Shown piece by piece: positions 6,891 through 14,450 of a stretch of DNA of 25,789 bases. This stretch comes from Euryarchaeota archaeon UBA495. GTDB lineage: Archaea; Thermoplasmatota; Poseidoniia; Poseidoniales; Poseidoniaceae. The stretch spans positions 1 through 25,789 of the forward strand of contig DALQ01000071.1 of NCBI GenBank assembly GCA_002496845.1, given 5' to 3'. How positions within the stretch are numbered: the first letter of the stretch is position 1; every line of letters begins with the position of its first letter. The notes below the pieces were generated by a model, which was not told the origin of the DNA, made no database searches, and was given only the letters and a program-made list of their open reading frames with translations. The translations under genes and the position numbers were made by a program.

Positions 6891-8660
6891 TCAGCCCCAC
6901 GCAAGCCAGCGGAGGTAAGTGCCGTACACCGTCACGGAAACGCCAAGCGATTCTGCGTTGAAGCGTGACATGTCATCGGCGTAGGTGTGGTATTCGTACG
7001 AACCGCTGCCGTAGCACACGATGGCGTTACCTTCCGTTCCTCCGGGCAAATCGTAGACGAAGGGCCCGTGGTCCGAGTTGTAGGGCATTCCAGTGTCCGA
7101 GCCTTGTGCCCCGTCAAGCAGGGTGAAGCGCACGTCGTAGCGTTCGGACACGTCGGAGCGCTCGGTTTGGTAAAGGGCGTAAATGGCCTGAATGTTCGCA
7201 AGATCTTCGGCGTTGTTGCTGAACATCGAGACGCTGTTACCGCGGCCTGAGTCGATGTCCACGTGGTTCATGTCGAGGTTGATGTAGAGACGCAGGTTGC
7301 TGGCCAGCATCTGGCCGTTGGCTTGCACGTAGGCCTTGGAGCCGAACAGCCCTTCCTCCTCGCCGCCCCAGGTGCAGAAGCGCAGCGTGCGTTCGGGGGT
7401 GCCTTCTGTTTCGGCGATCTTGGCGATTTGACGCGCCATCTCAAGGACGCTGGCCGTTCCGGAGGTGTCGTCCACGGCTCCGGGGCTGTGGTAGACCGTG
7501 TCGTGGTGTGCGCCGACGATGACCACTTCTGAGGAGGTCCCCGGCATGGTCCCACAGGGGACTTTCACGTCGAGTTGTCCGTCGTTCGTGACGTCCACGA
7601 CCATCTCCAGCCGGGCACCGTCTTCGGCCAGCTGCCGCATTTGCTGTCCGGTGTTGTTGGAGACGGCGATGAAGGCAATGTCGGGTGCGGAGCCACCGTT
7701 TGCAGCCTTGACGTCATCGATCAGCACCGTCTTGAAGATCGGCACGCAATCGTCTGATTCAATCAGTCCACAATTTGAGGCGGTGTTGATGCGGATAAGG
7801 CCGGCCAAGTCGTTCTGAATGGCCTTGGTCATCAGGGCGGTGTTGCCGCCCGTGGTTCCACCGCTGTCGACGATGCCCACTGCACCCCCTGCCGAGGACC
7901 ATGCACCGTCGTCGGAACCGTCGCCAAGGTCCACCAAGGGCATGTTCATGTCGAATTGTGCGTCAATGGACCCTGAGAATCCCTGAATCACGTAGTCCAC
8001 GCGATGCTGGAACGTGACGATGCGGCCTTCTGAGCCCAGGTCGCCGAAACCGCACGGCTGGACCAAGGGGTTGGCGCCGGGTGGGCACATTCGCAACGAC
8101 GGTTCGGCGTTGATGCTGAACATGTCTACTGGGTAGGAATTCATTTGAGGCGTGTAGCCCATTTCTGTGAGGTTGTCGAGGATGCTCTGTGCGGCTGCAT
8201 GCTCTTCGGGCGTACCGGACATGCGACCCTCCCATTCTGGGTGTCCGAGCGCCAGCAGTCCGTTGGCGAAGGCTTCGGTCTGGTTTGAATCGTAGTCGAT
8301 GAGTTGCCAGTTTGGCTCCTTACCGCCGCCGATGACGCCGGTCGTGAAGAGGACCACCGTCAGCAACATGGCGGCGATGCCCACGGCCACGAAGCCCGCA
8401 ACGGGGACGCCCATTGGCCCCTCGCGGCGCATGAAGGCCTGCAGGCCTCCGGTTTCGGTGGGCAAGGCATCCATGACTACGGCCGGGTCGACGGCCTCCA
8501 GGGCCGGGTCGATGTCGACCACCGCTCGTGACGGTGAGGCGACGGCGGCGTTGCTGAGGCGATCCAGCAACTCTTGCTTTCGGCCTGATACGGGCAAGCC
8601 TCGTTCGCGCAACATCGCCTTCAATTCGGCCACGTTGAGCACCGAGAGGTCCTCATCCAT
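6891..8660 (-). CDS. Membrane-anchored M28-family metallopeptidase with N-terminal SAP domain
   Basis: 589 aa from the ATG at 8660. GTG at 8720 and ATG at 8702 are possible earlier starts, and none has a good Shine-Dalgarno. A SAP-like helix-turn-helix (about 6-36: L-N-V-A-E-L-K-A-M-L, then G-L-P-V-S-G-R-K-Q-E-L) precedes one TM helix (about 87-109). The basic residues before it predict N-in/C-out topology, so the peptidase faces outside. An insertion of PA-like character (about 220-355) precedes the zinc core: H385-x-D387, D397 (A-V-D-D-T-S-G), E434/E435 (G-E-E-E-G-L-F-G-S), D463 (N-L-D-M-N) and H558 (E-Y-H-T-Y). All ligands of a two-zinc aminopeptidase are present. Likely role: degrading extracellular peptides at the cell surface. 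The SAP-TM-peptidase order is unusual. Confidence 0.9.
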   Translation of the reverse strand: MDEDLSVLNVAELKAMLRERGLPVSGRKQELLDRLSNAAVASPSRAVVDIDPALEAVDPAVVMDALPTETGGLQAFMRREGPMGVPVAGFVAVGIAAMLLTVVLFTTGVIGGGKEPNWQLIDYDSNQTEAFANGLLALGHPEWEGRMSGTPEEHAAAQSILDNLTEMGYTPQMNSYPVDMFSINAEPSLRMCPPGANPLVQPCGFGDLGSEGRIVTFQHRVDYVIQGFSGSIDAQFDMNMPLVDLGDGSDDGAWSSAGGAVGIVDSGGTTGGNTALMTKAIQNDLAGLIRINTASNCGLIESDDCVPIFKTVLIDDVKAANGGSAPDIAFIAVSNNTGQQMRQLAEDGARLEMVVDVTNDGQLDVKVPCGTMPGTSSEVVIVGAHHDTVYHSPGAVDDTSGTASVLEMARQIAKIAETEGTPERTLRFCTWGGEEEGLFGSKAYVQANGQMLASNLRLYINLDMNHVDIDSGRGNSVSMFSNNAEDLANIQAIYALYQTERSDVSERYDVRFTLLDGAQGSDTGMPYNSDHGPFVYDLPGGTEGNAIVCYGSGSYEYHTYADDMSRFNAESLGVSVTVYGTYLRWLAWG

Positions 8661-8743
8661 GCGTGCTGGTGTGCTCGGGGCTTCATCAAGGCGGTGGTGC
8701 ATTGTTCGCGTGCTGTGCACGTTTTCCGAGCGGCGTAGCCGGT

Positions 8744-9316
8744 TCAGATTTCGTCGCCCGTCCAGCGCTGACCAAGGCGGTGCTCGACGTTGATTTGGTC
8801 GAGGATGCGGGCGACGATGAAGTCCACCATGTCCTCAATGGACGTCGGATGGGTGTAGAAGCCGGGCATGGCAGGGAGCACCACGACGCCCCAGCCTGAC
8901 AACTTTGCAAGGTTCTCAAGGTGCACGGTGGCCAAGGGCGTTTCACGCGGAACGATGACCAGCGGTCGGTTTTCCTTCATCGCCACAATGCCGGAACGGG
9001 TCACAAGGTTGTCCGAGATGCCCGCTGCAAGTTTGCCGATGGTGGTGCCTGAGCAAGGGCAGATCACGACGGCGTCGATCTTGGCTGAACCAGAAGCGGA
9101 TTTTGCACCGACGTTTCCGGCGTCCTCAAGGGTGAGGCCGAGCCGTTCAGCGACCGCCTCGGGGGTCGTGTCGCACTCGTGCTTGAGGGTCAGCCGTGCG
9201 GAGTCCGTGGCCACCAGCCGCACGGAGCGGCCGGCTTCGACCAAGCACTCCAGCAAGCGCACGCCATAGGCGGCGCCAGAAGCGCCGCTGATGCAGACGA
9301 CAATCTCTCCTGTCAC
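8744..9316 (-). CDS. ubiX: UbiX-like flavin prenyltransferase
   Basis: 190 aa with a GTG start. UbiX makes prenylated FMN, the cofactor of UbiD-type decarboxylases, from FMN and dimethylallyl phosphate. Motifs: G-A-S-G-A (11-15) for FMN phosphate, I-C-P-C-S-G-T-T-I-G (85-94), D-N-L-V-T-R (102-107), P-R-E-T-P-L (123-128) and the C-terminal A-M-P-G-F-Y (149-154) with P-T-S-I-E-D-M-V-D-F (157-166), all typical of the family at normal length. No UbiD partner is encoded in the window. It lies between lipB (48-nt gap) and the M28 peptidase on the same strand. Family assignment is firm, but which decarboxylase it serves cannot be seen here. Confidence 0.95.
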   Translation of the reverse strand: MTGEIVVCISGASGAAYGVRLLECLVEAGRSVRLVATDSARLTLKHECDTTPEAVAERLGLTLEDAGNVGAKSASGSAKIDAVVICPCSGTTIGKLAAGISDNLVTRSGIVAMKENRPLVIVPRETPLATVHLENLAKLSGWGVVVLPAMPGFYTHPTSIEDMVDFIVARILDQINVEHRLGQRWTGDEI

Positions 9317-9364
9317 GTGCTGAGGTCAGTGTTCGGCCACTTCAACCCTTGTCCCAACCTTCCG

Positions 9365-9994
9365 TCAGAGGTTTGGTTCACGGTTGAGGGACTGCGCGGC
9401 CGTACGGAGCATCGCGTCGACCAATGTTGCTCGCTCGACGTCGTGGCCCAACGCCCGGAGCGAGGTGGTCATGTCAGGGCGCAGCCCGCACCCGGCCAAG
9501 GCTTCAACACGCCCAGCGGGGGTGTCGAGGTTCACGGTCAACCCGTGCCTGCTCACCCATCTTAGGAAGGAGAGCCCGATTGAGCAGACCTTGCGTCCAT
9601 CGACCCAGACGCCTTGCATCCGGTCGTCCCTGTGGGCCTCGATGCCAAGTTCGGCCAGCGCCGCGATGACCCACCCTTCCAAGCGGTGGATGACGGCCGC
9701 CACGTTTGCTTCCCCGTCCAAGTTCCAATGGACGATGGGGTAAACCACCAATTGTCCCGGTCCATGCCAGGTCAACCCACCGCCACGGTCCGTGCTCGCT
9801 GTGGCATAGCCCGGCGGGGGGGCTTGGCCTTCGTTTCGGGCACGTGGCCCCACGGTGACCACCTCCGGGTGTTCCACGAAGATGATCAGGTCTTCCCGTT
9901 CGCCTCGGATGCGCTCCTGCTGATGCTCGCGCATCGAGGCGTCGGTGACCCCCCATGGGGTCACCTCGAGGTGGAGGACGTCCATGGTGCGCAC
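9365..9994 (-). CDS. lipB: Octanoyltransferase (lipoate biosynthesis)
   Basis: 209 aa from a GTG at 9994. An ATG at 9985 is the alternative, but a GAGGGAG Shine-Dalgarno overlapping the dut stop fits the GTG. LipB moves octanoyl from acyl carrier protein to the lipoyl lysine of E2 and H proteins. Motifs: R-G-G-G-L-T-W-H-G-P-G-Q (70-81), the family signature; D-G-R-K-V (132-136, Lys135); R-W-V-S-R-H-G-L (145-152); and A-G-C-G-L-R-P-D (167-174, catalytic Cys169). Its client is probably the E2 encoded at 16990-18234, which LipA (20496-21494) then matures. Archaea generally lack a bacterial-style acyl carrier protein, so the octanoyl donor is an open question. Confidence 0.95.
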   Translation of the reverse strand: MRTMDVLHLEVTPWGVTDASMREHQQERIRGEREDLIIFVEHPEVVTVGPRARNEGQAPPPGYATASTDRGGGLTWHGPGQLVVYPIVHWNLDGEANVAAVIHRLEGWVIAALAELGIEAHRDDRMQGVWVDGRKVCSIGLSFLRWVSRHGLTVNLDTPAGRVEALAGCGLRPDMTTSLRALGHDVERATLVDAMLRTAAQSLNREPNL

Positions 9995-9998
9995 GATG

Positions 9999-10005
9999 CT
10001 CCCTC
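9999..10005 (-). promoter_or_regulatory. Shine-Dalgarno GAGGGAG for lipB, overlapping the dut stop
   Basis: GAGGGAG on the minus strand shares bases with the dut TGA and ends 4 nt before the lipB GTG (7 nt from its GAGG core). It supports the GTG start and dut-lipB coupling. Confidence 0.5.
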
Positions 10006-10456
10006 AGAACCGCCCGGAGGATCCAAACCCACCCTCACCGCGTTCGGTTTCGCCCAGGTCTTCGAAACTGCACGCCACCACGTTCACCTCGGGGACGGGA
10101 GCGACAAGGAGTTGCGCCACGCGCTCTCCGGCCTCAAGCACGTAGGAGGGTCCTTCGCCGATCCAGGTCATCATCACCATCAGTTCACCACGGTAATCGG
10201 CGTCGATGGTGCCGAGGCCGTTTGGCATGATGAGGCCCTTGCGGCCGAGGGAAGAGCGGCACCGGATCTGGGCTTCCCAGCCAGCGGGAAGGGCCATGGC
10301 CAGCCCCGTGCGGACCAAGGTGGCTTCTCCGCGCGTCACTTCGGTGCGCTCCAGGGCATGAAGGTCCATGCCCGCTGATGCGTGCGTGGCCCGCACGGGG
10401 AGCACGGCCCGTTCGTCAAGTCGCGCCATCCGAAGGTCCACCCGCAATCCGTGCAT
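10004..10456 (-). CDS. dut: dUTP diphosphatase, trimeric type
   Basis: 150 aa. It hydrolyses dUTP to dUMP and pyrophosphate, keeping uracil out of DNA and feeding dTMP synthesis. All five motifs are present: H-A-S-A-G-M-D-L-H-A (25-34); C-R-S-S-L-G-R-K-G-L (66-75); N-G-L-G-T-I-D-A-D-Y-R-G-E (79-91, catalytic Asp85); G-E-R-V-A-Q-L-L (110-117); and the Gly-rich C-terminal arm R-G-E-G-G-F-G-S-S-G-R-F (139-150) that closes over the active site. It is the first gene of the minus-strand series and divergent from nrdB, so two dNTP-pool functions share one control region. ATG start with a TATA-like box 28 nt upstream. Confidence 0.96.
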   Translation of the reverse strand: MHGLRVDLRMARLDERAVLPVRATHASAGMDLHALERTEVTRGEATLVRTGLAMALPAGWEAQIRCRSSLGRKGLIMPNGLGTIDADYRGELMVMMTWIGEGPSYVLEAGERVAQLLVAPVPEVNVVACSFEDLGETERGEGGFGSSGRF

Positions 10457-10479
10457 GGTCTGAAATTCTGCGGGAGGGC

Positions 10480-10488
10480 ATTCAATTT
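10480..10488 (-). promoter_or_regulatory. TATA-like box for dut
   Basis: AAATTGAAT (minus strand) is centred about 28 nt upstream of the dut ATG with no Shine-Dalgarno between, consistent with a leaderless transcript. Confidence 0.3.
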
Positions 10489-10667
10489 GTCGAGGGTTTT
10501 CCAGTGGAAATCAGGGGGTTGAAAGCCGGTGATTTCGCTTTGTTAATTTTCAAGTTCAGCATGGGGTCTGGACCATCCTCATAAGCCTCCGAGTCTGGAG
10601 GGATTACTCCCGCACACCGGGCCGACCGTTGCGAACGAGGCTCCGCTCTTGGAGTCCCACCCGCGAT

Positions 10668-10676
10668 GGTTATAGG
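10668..10676 (+). promoter_or_regulatory. TATA-like box for nrdB
   Basis: GGTTATAGG lies about 60 nt upstream of the nrdB ATG. A start of transcription about 25 nt downstream would leave a leader of about 35 nt that includes the Shine-Dalgarno at 10718. Confidence 0.35.
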
Positions 10677-10717
10677 CCCTCCATGGCGGGAGAAGAAAGC
10701 CGTCGCGCACCGGAAAC

Positions 10718-10725
10718 AGGGGGAG
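10718..10725 (+). promoter_or_regulatory. Shine-Dalgarno for nrdB
   Basis: AGGGGGAG ends 6 nt before the ATG at 10732 and decides that start over upstream in-frame codons. Confidence 0.55.
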
Positions 10726-10731
10726 CACATC

Positions 10732-11763
10732 ATGGTCATCGAACGCACAGCAAATGACGGCTTTGACCTCGACCTCTCTGCGGAGTTCATTGAACCGATG
10801 TTGGTTGAGAACCTCGATCGGTTTGTGCTCTTCCCCATCCAGCATTCCGACATTTGGGAGATGTACAAGATGCATGCAGCATCGTTCTGGACCGCAGAGG
10901 AAATCGATCTCGCAGAGGATGCAAAGGATTGGGAGTCGTTGACGCAGGATGAACAGCATTTCCTGAAGCATGTGTTGGCCTTCTTTGCAGCATCAGATGG
11001 TATTGTCAACGAAAATCTCGTGGTGAACTTTGCCAATGAGGTGCAATGGGCAGAAGCTCGAACGTTCTATGGTTTCCAGATCATGATGGAGAACATCCAC
11101 GCTGAGACATACTCGCTCCTCATTGATACTTACATCAAAGACCCGAACGAAAAAGACCACCTGTTCAAGGCTCTTGAGACAGTTCCTTCTGTGAAAAAGA
11201 AAGGCAACTGGGCCTTGCGATGGCTGGATCAAAAGCGCGCATCCTTCCCCGAAAGATTGGTCGCATTCGCTGCTGTTGAAGGCATCTTCTTCTCAGGATC
11301 ATTTTGCGCCATTTTCTGGCTCAAGAAGCGCGGCCTCATGCCTGGTCTGACCTTCTCCAACGAGTTGATCTCGCGGGATGAAGGCCTTCACTGCGACTTT
11401 GCGTGCTTGCTGCACGAGAAGCTCGAGCGCCCCACTCCCGAGAACGTCATTCACAGGATTATTTCGGAAGCGGTCAAAATCGAAACGGAATTCGTCACCT
11501 CAGCGCTTCCAGTTCGTCTCATCGGCATGAACGCTGACCACATGAAGCAATACATCGAATTCGTGGCAGACAGGTTGCTGGTTGCGTTTGGCGTTTCGAA
11601 AATCTACAACGTTGAAAACCCGTTCCCGTGGATGGAGATGATCTCCATGCAAGGAAAGACGAACTTCTTCGAAAAGCGCGTCGGTGAGTACCAGAAGGCC
11701 GGCGTGATGGACAGCACCCTCGGGGCCGTCCAACAACGCTTCTCGATAGACGAAGACTTTTGA
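10732..11763 (+). CDS. nrdB: Ribonucleoside-diphosphate reductase, class I small (radical) subunit
   Basis: 343 aa. It carries the di-iron tyrosyl-radical cofactor of aerobic class I ribonucleotide reductase. Iron ligands are visible: Asp59 (E-E-I-D), Glu120 and His123 (M-E-N-I-H), Glu183, and Glu217/His220 (D-E-G-L-H). Tyr127 lies four residues after His123, the radical position, so this is a Tyr-radical rather than a Tyr-less subtype. M-E-N-I-H-A-E-T-Y-S-L-L-I and the C-terminal F-S-I-D-E-D-F closely resemble eukaryotic R2 (which ends F-T-L-D-A-D-F). That C-terminal tail docks on the large subunit. nrdA follows 59 nt downstream. Codon use is AT-richer than in nrdA: one hand-counted 60-nt line is 45% GC versus 67% in nrdA. 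Confidence 0.96.
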   Translation: MVIERTANDGFDLDLSAEFIEPMLVENLDRFVLFPIQHSDIWEMYKMHAASFWTAEEIDLAEDAKDWESLTQDEQHFLKHVLAFFAASDGIVNENLVVNFANEVQWAEARTFYGFQIMMENIHAETYSLLIDTYIKDPNEKDHLFKALETVPSVKKKGNWALRWLDQKRASFPERLVAFAAVEGIFFSGSFCAIFWLKKRGLMPGLTFSNELISRDEGLHCDFACLLHEKLERPTPENVIHRIISEAVKIETEFVTSALPVRLIGMNADHMKQYIEFVADRLLVAFGVSKIYNVENPFPWMEMISMQGKTNFFEKRVGEYQKAGVMDSTLGAVQQRFSIDEDF

Positions 11764-11810
11764 GCCGTCTTCAGTGATGGAAACTTTGCTGCTCACTTGG
11801 ATAACGGAAT

Positions 11811-11816
11811 GGAGGG
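11811..11816 (+). promoter_or_regulatory. Shine-Dalgarno for nrdA
   Basis: GGAGGG, 6 nt before the nrdA ATG at 11823. It supports that ATG over the second ATG two codons later. Confidence 0.6.
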
Positions 11817-11822
11817 TCAAAA

Positions 11823-14216
11823 ATGGCAATGCAGGTCATCAACAGAAACGGTGAACGAGAAGACGTTCGCTTCGACGCAATCAAGGAAAAGCTGGAGGCT
11901 CTCGCAGGGGGTCTGGACAGCAATTGGGTGGACGTTGATCTCGTCACCAAGACCACCATCGAAGGCCTCTATGACGGCGTCAAGACCAGCGAACTCGACC
12001 AGCTTGCGGCCGAGACCGCGGCGGCGCTGGCCTCCCATCACCCTGACTATTCTCGCCTGGCGGCCCGCATCTGCATCGACGACCTGCACCGCTCCACCAA
12101 GGACGACTTCTCGGCCGTCATCGACGACCTCCGCACCTTCGTCGACCCAGAGTCGGGCAAGCATGCCCCTCTCATCTCTGAAGAGGTCCACGCCATCATC
12201 ATGGCCAACGCCGACCGCCTCAACGGGCACATCGACTACAGCCGCGATCACAACTACGACTACTTCGGTTTCAAGACCCTGGAACGCTCCTACCTGCTTC
12301 GCCTGAACGGAGAAGTCGCAGAACGTCCTCAGCACATGCTGATGCGCGTCGCCGTGGGCATCCACCACGAGAACATCGACCGCGCATTGCGCACGTACGA
12401 CCTGATGTCGAAGGGCTACTTCACGCACGCGACGCCGACGTTGTTCAACTCCGGCACGCCGATGCCGCAGATGTCCTCGTGCTTCCTGCTGACCATGCAG
12501 GACGACTCTCTGGACGGCATTTACGACACGCTGAAGCAGTGCGCGATGATTTCCAAGTCCGCCGGCGGCATCGGTTTGTCCATCCACCACGTTCGTGCCA
12601 AGGGTTCCTACATCAAGGGGACCAACGGGGCGTCCAACGGCATCGTCCCCATGCTCCGTGTCTTCAACGACACGGCCCGCTACGTCGATCAAGGCGGTGG
12701 CAAGCGCAAGGGTTCCATCGCCATCTACCTCGAACCTTGGCACCCCGACGTGCTCGAGTTCCTCGACCTTCGCAAGAACCACGGCAAGGAAGAGATGCGC
12801 GCTCGCGACCTCTTCTACGCCATGTGGACTCCCGACTTGTTCATGAAGCGCGTTGAATCCGACGGCGACTGGTCCTTCTTCTGCCCCAACGAATGCCCTG
12901 GTTTGCAGGACGTTCACGGTGCGGAGTTTGAGGCGCTTTACGCCTCCTACGAAGTCAAGGGGCTGGCCCGCAGGACGATGCCTGCTCGCCACGTGTGGGA
13001 CAAGATCGTCGAGGCGCAGATCGAGACGGGAACGCCCTACATGCTCTACAAGGACGCCGCGAACACCAAGTCCAACCAGCAGAACCTCGGGACCATTCGC
13101 TCCTCGAACCTCTGCACGGAGATCATGGAATACACCGCGAAGGACGAGGTGGCCGTGTGCAACCTTGCGTCCATCGCGCTGCCACGCTTCGTGAACATGG
13201 AGCAGGGCGCCTTTGACCACAACCTCCTCTACGACGTCACCTACCACGCGACGGGCAACCTGAACCGTGTCATCGACGTGAACTACTACCCCGTTGTGGA
13301 AGCCTACAACTCGAACATGCGCCATCGACCCATCGGTCTGGGCGTGCAGGGCTTGGCCGACACCTTCGCCATGCTCGACTTGGCGTTCGAAAGCGATGCG
13401 GCTCGGCAACTCAACAAGGAGATTTTCGAGACCATCTACTACGCTGCGTGCTGCGCGTCTTTGGACGCGGCCAAGGCGGAGGGGCCGTACTCGAGCTTCG
13501 AAGGTTCCCCGGCAAGCGAAGGCAAGTTGCAGTTCGACCTTTGGGGCATGAACGAACACAGCGGTCGCTGGGACTGGGACCATCTCAAGGACGAGATTGT
13601 CCAGCACGGCATGCGCAACTCGCTCATGGTCGCCCCGATGCCCACCGCGTCCACCAGCCAGATCCTTGGCAACAACGAGTGCTTCGAGCCCTTCACCTCC
13701 AACCTCTACGTTCGTCGCACCCTCTCGGGTGAGTTCATCGTGCTCAACAAGCACCTCGTTCGCGACCTCATCGCGCTGAACCTGTGGAGCGTCGGCATGA
13801 AGGACGAGATTCTCCGTCACAAGGGTTCCATCCAGGGCATCCCGACCATCCCCGAGCACCTGCGTGAGAAGTACAAGACCACCTGGGAAATCAAGCAGAA
13901 GCGCGTGCTTCAACTCGCTGCAGACCGCGGTGCCTACATTGATCAGAGCCAGTCGCTCAACATCCACATGGTCGACGCCAACCCGGCCAAAGTCACCTCG
14001 ATGCACTTCGCCGGATGGCGCCTCGGTCTCAAGACCGGGATGTACTACCTCCGAACCAAGGCCGCTGCGGACGCCATTCAGTTCACTGTCGAGCAGAAGA
14101 CGACCGAAGACCAAACGGTCAGCGGTCTCCAGCAGCGTGCTGAGGAAGTTGAAAGCATGGACGCCATCGCGTGCAGCCTTGATGCACCCGACGACTGCCT
14201 CATGTGTGGCAGCTGA
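11823..14216 (+). CDS. nrdA: Ribonucleoside-diphosphate reductase, class I large (catalytic) subunit
   Basis: 797 aa, full length. It reduces NDPs to dNDPs. An N-terminal ATP-cone (about 4-93) gives allosteric activity control by ATP/dATP. The ten-stranded barrel holds Cys220 (M-S-S-C-F), Asn429/Cys431/Glu433 (S-N-L-C-T-E), where Cys431 is the thiyl radical site, and Cys446 (V-C-N-L-A-S), the redox partner of Cys220. Tyr741-Tyr742 (G-M-Y-Y-L-R) are the radical relay, and the C-terminal C-L-M-C pair (792, 795) shuttles reducing power from thioredoxin. The sequence style, for example the start of the barrel at 198-211, is eukaryote-like. It follows nrdB in one transcription unit. The first 100 or so bases share the lower GC of nrdB. 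Confidence 0.97.
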   Translation: MAMQVINRNGEREDVRFDAIKEKLEALAGGLDSNWVDVDLVTKTTIEGLYDGVKTSELDQLAAETAAALASHHPDYSRLAARICIDDLHRSTKDDFSAVIDDLRTFVDPESGKHAPLISEEVHAIIMANADRLNGHIDYSRDHNYDYFGFKTLERSYLLRLNGEVAERPQHMLMRVAVGIHHENIDRALRTYDLMSKGYFTHATPTLFNSGTPMPQMSSCFLLTMQDDSLDGIYDTLKQCAMISKSAGGIGLSIHHVRAKGSYIKGTNGASNGIVPMLRVFNDTARYVDQGGGKRKGSIAIYLEPWHPDVLEFLDLRKNHGKEEMRARDLFYAMWTPDLFMKRVESDGDWSFFCPNECPGLQDVHGAEFEALYASYEVKGLARRTMPARHVWDKIVEAQIETGTPYMLYKDAANTKSNQQNLGTIRSSNLCTEIMEYTAKDEVAVCNLASIALPRFVNMEQGAFDHNLLYDVTYHATGNLNRVIDVNYYPVVEAYNSNMRHRPIGLGVQGLADTFAMLDLAFESDAARQLNKEIFETIYYAACCASLDAAKAEGPYSSFEGSPASEGKLQFDLWGMNEHSGRWDWDHLKDEIVQHGMRNSLMVAPMPTASTSQILGNNECFEPFTSNLYVRRTLSGEFIVLNKHLVRDLIALNLWSVGMKDEILRHKGSIQGIPTIPEHLREKYKTTWEIKQKRVLQLAADRGAYIDQSQSLNIHMVDANPAKVTSMHFAGWRLGLKTGMYYLRTKAAADAIQFTVEQKTTEDQTVSGLQQRAEEVESMDAIACSLDAPDDCLMCGS

Positions 14217-14222
14217 AGCGGC

Positions 14223-14387
14223 TCAACGGCAGCGGCGGCATCGTACGCTTCGCTTTCCTTCACGGATGGCGTCGCCTCCAACCCTTCGACCGCATACGCT
14301 GCACGTCGTGCTGCGTTGACGGGATCCACATCGGTGGCAACTTGACCCCGCGATGGGTGTTGAACATCGGTCACAGCGGCGGGCCAT
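14223..14387 (-). CDS. Tiny eight-cysteine double zinc-ribbon protein
   Basis: 54 aa from the ATG at 14387. ATGs at 14393 and 14426 are alternatives, but the latter would crowd the divergent gene at 14451. It has four C-x-x-C knuckles (Cys5/8, 17/20, 29/32, 50/53), many Arg and few other residues, which suggests two stacked zinc ribbons able to bind nucleic acid. The regular Cys spacing argues against a chance frame. It is convergent with nrdA, with only 6 nt between stop codons. A competing frame (14078-14374) overlaps nrdA and has no recognisable features. No family name is assigned. Confidence 0.55.
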   Translation of the reverse strand: MARRCDRCSTPIAGSSCHRCGSRQRSTTCSVCGRRVGGDAIREGKRSVRCRRCR

Positions 14388-14450
14388 GGGCATGATGATG
14401 GCCACCACGTTTGAACAACGCTTCATGAACTCAGGGTCTTCTTTTGGCTC

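Larger units (their letters stand above)
10457..10731. promoter_or_regulatory. Divergent dut / nrdB promoter region
   Basis: 275 nt with no gene, the longest gene-free stretch in the window. It is AT-richer than the flanking genes on the dut side. It holds a TATA-like element for each direction, a Shine-Dalgarno before nrdB, and a small hairpin (CCTCC/GGAGG, 10586-10601). I did not find a convincing pair of NrdR-type boxes by eye. Confidence 0.6.

Noticed and set aside
10457..10731. Possible NrdR boxes or riboswitch in the dut-nrdB region
   Set aside because: No pair of matching palindromic boxes and no conserved riboswitch structure could be recognised; only weak TATA-like sites and a short CCTCC/GGAGG hairpin.
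11817..14114. A 765-codon open frame antisense to nrdA
   Set aside because: nrdA is unmistakable in the other strand. The antisense frame is Val/Asp/Glu/Arg-rich with no motifs and arises because high-GC third positions remove stop codons on the opposite strand.
14078..14374. Alternative 98-codon minus-strand frame overlapping the end of nrdA
   Set aside because: It overlaps nrdA by more than 130 nt and has no motif; the eight-cysteine frame explains the gap better.
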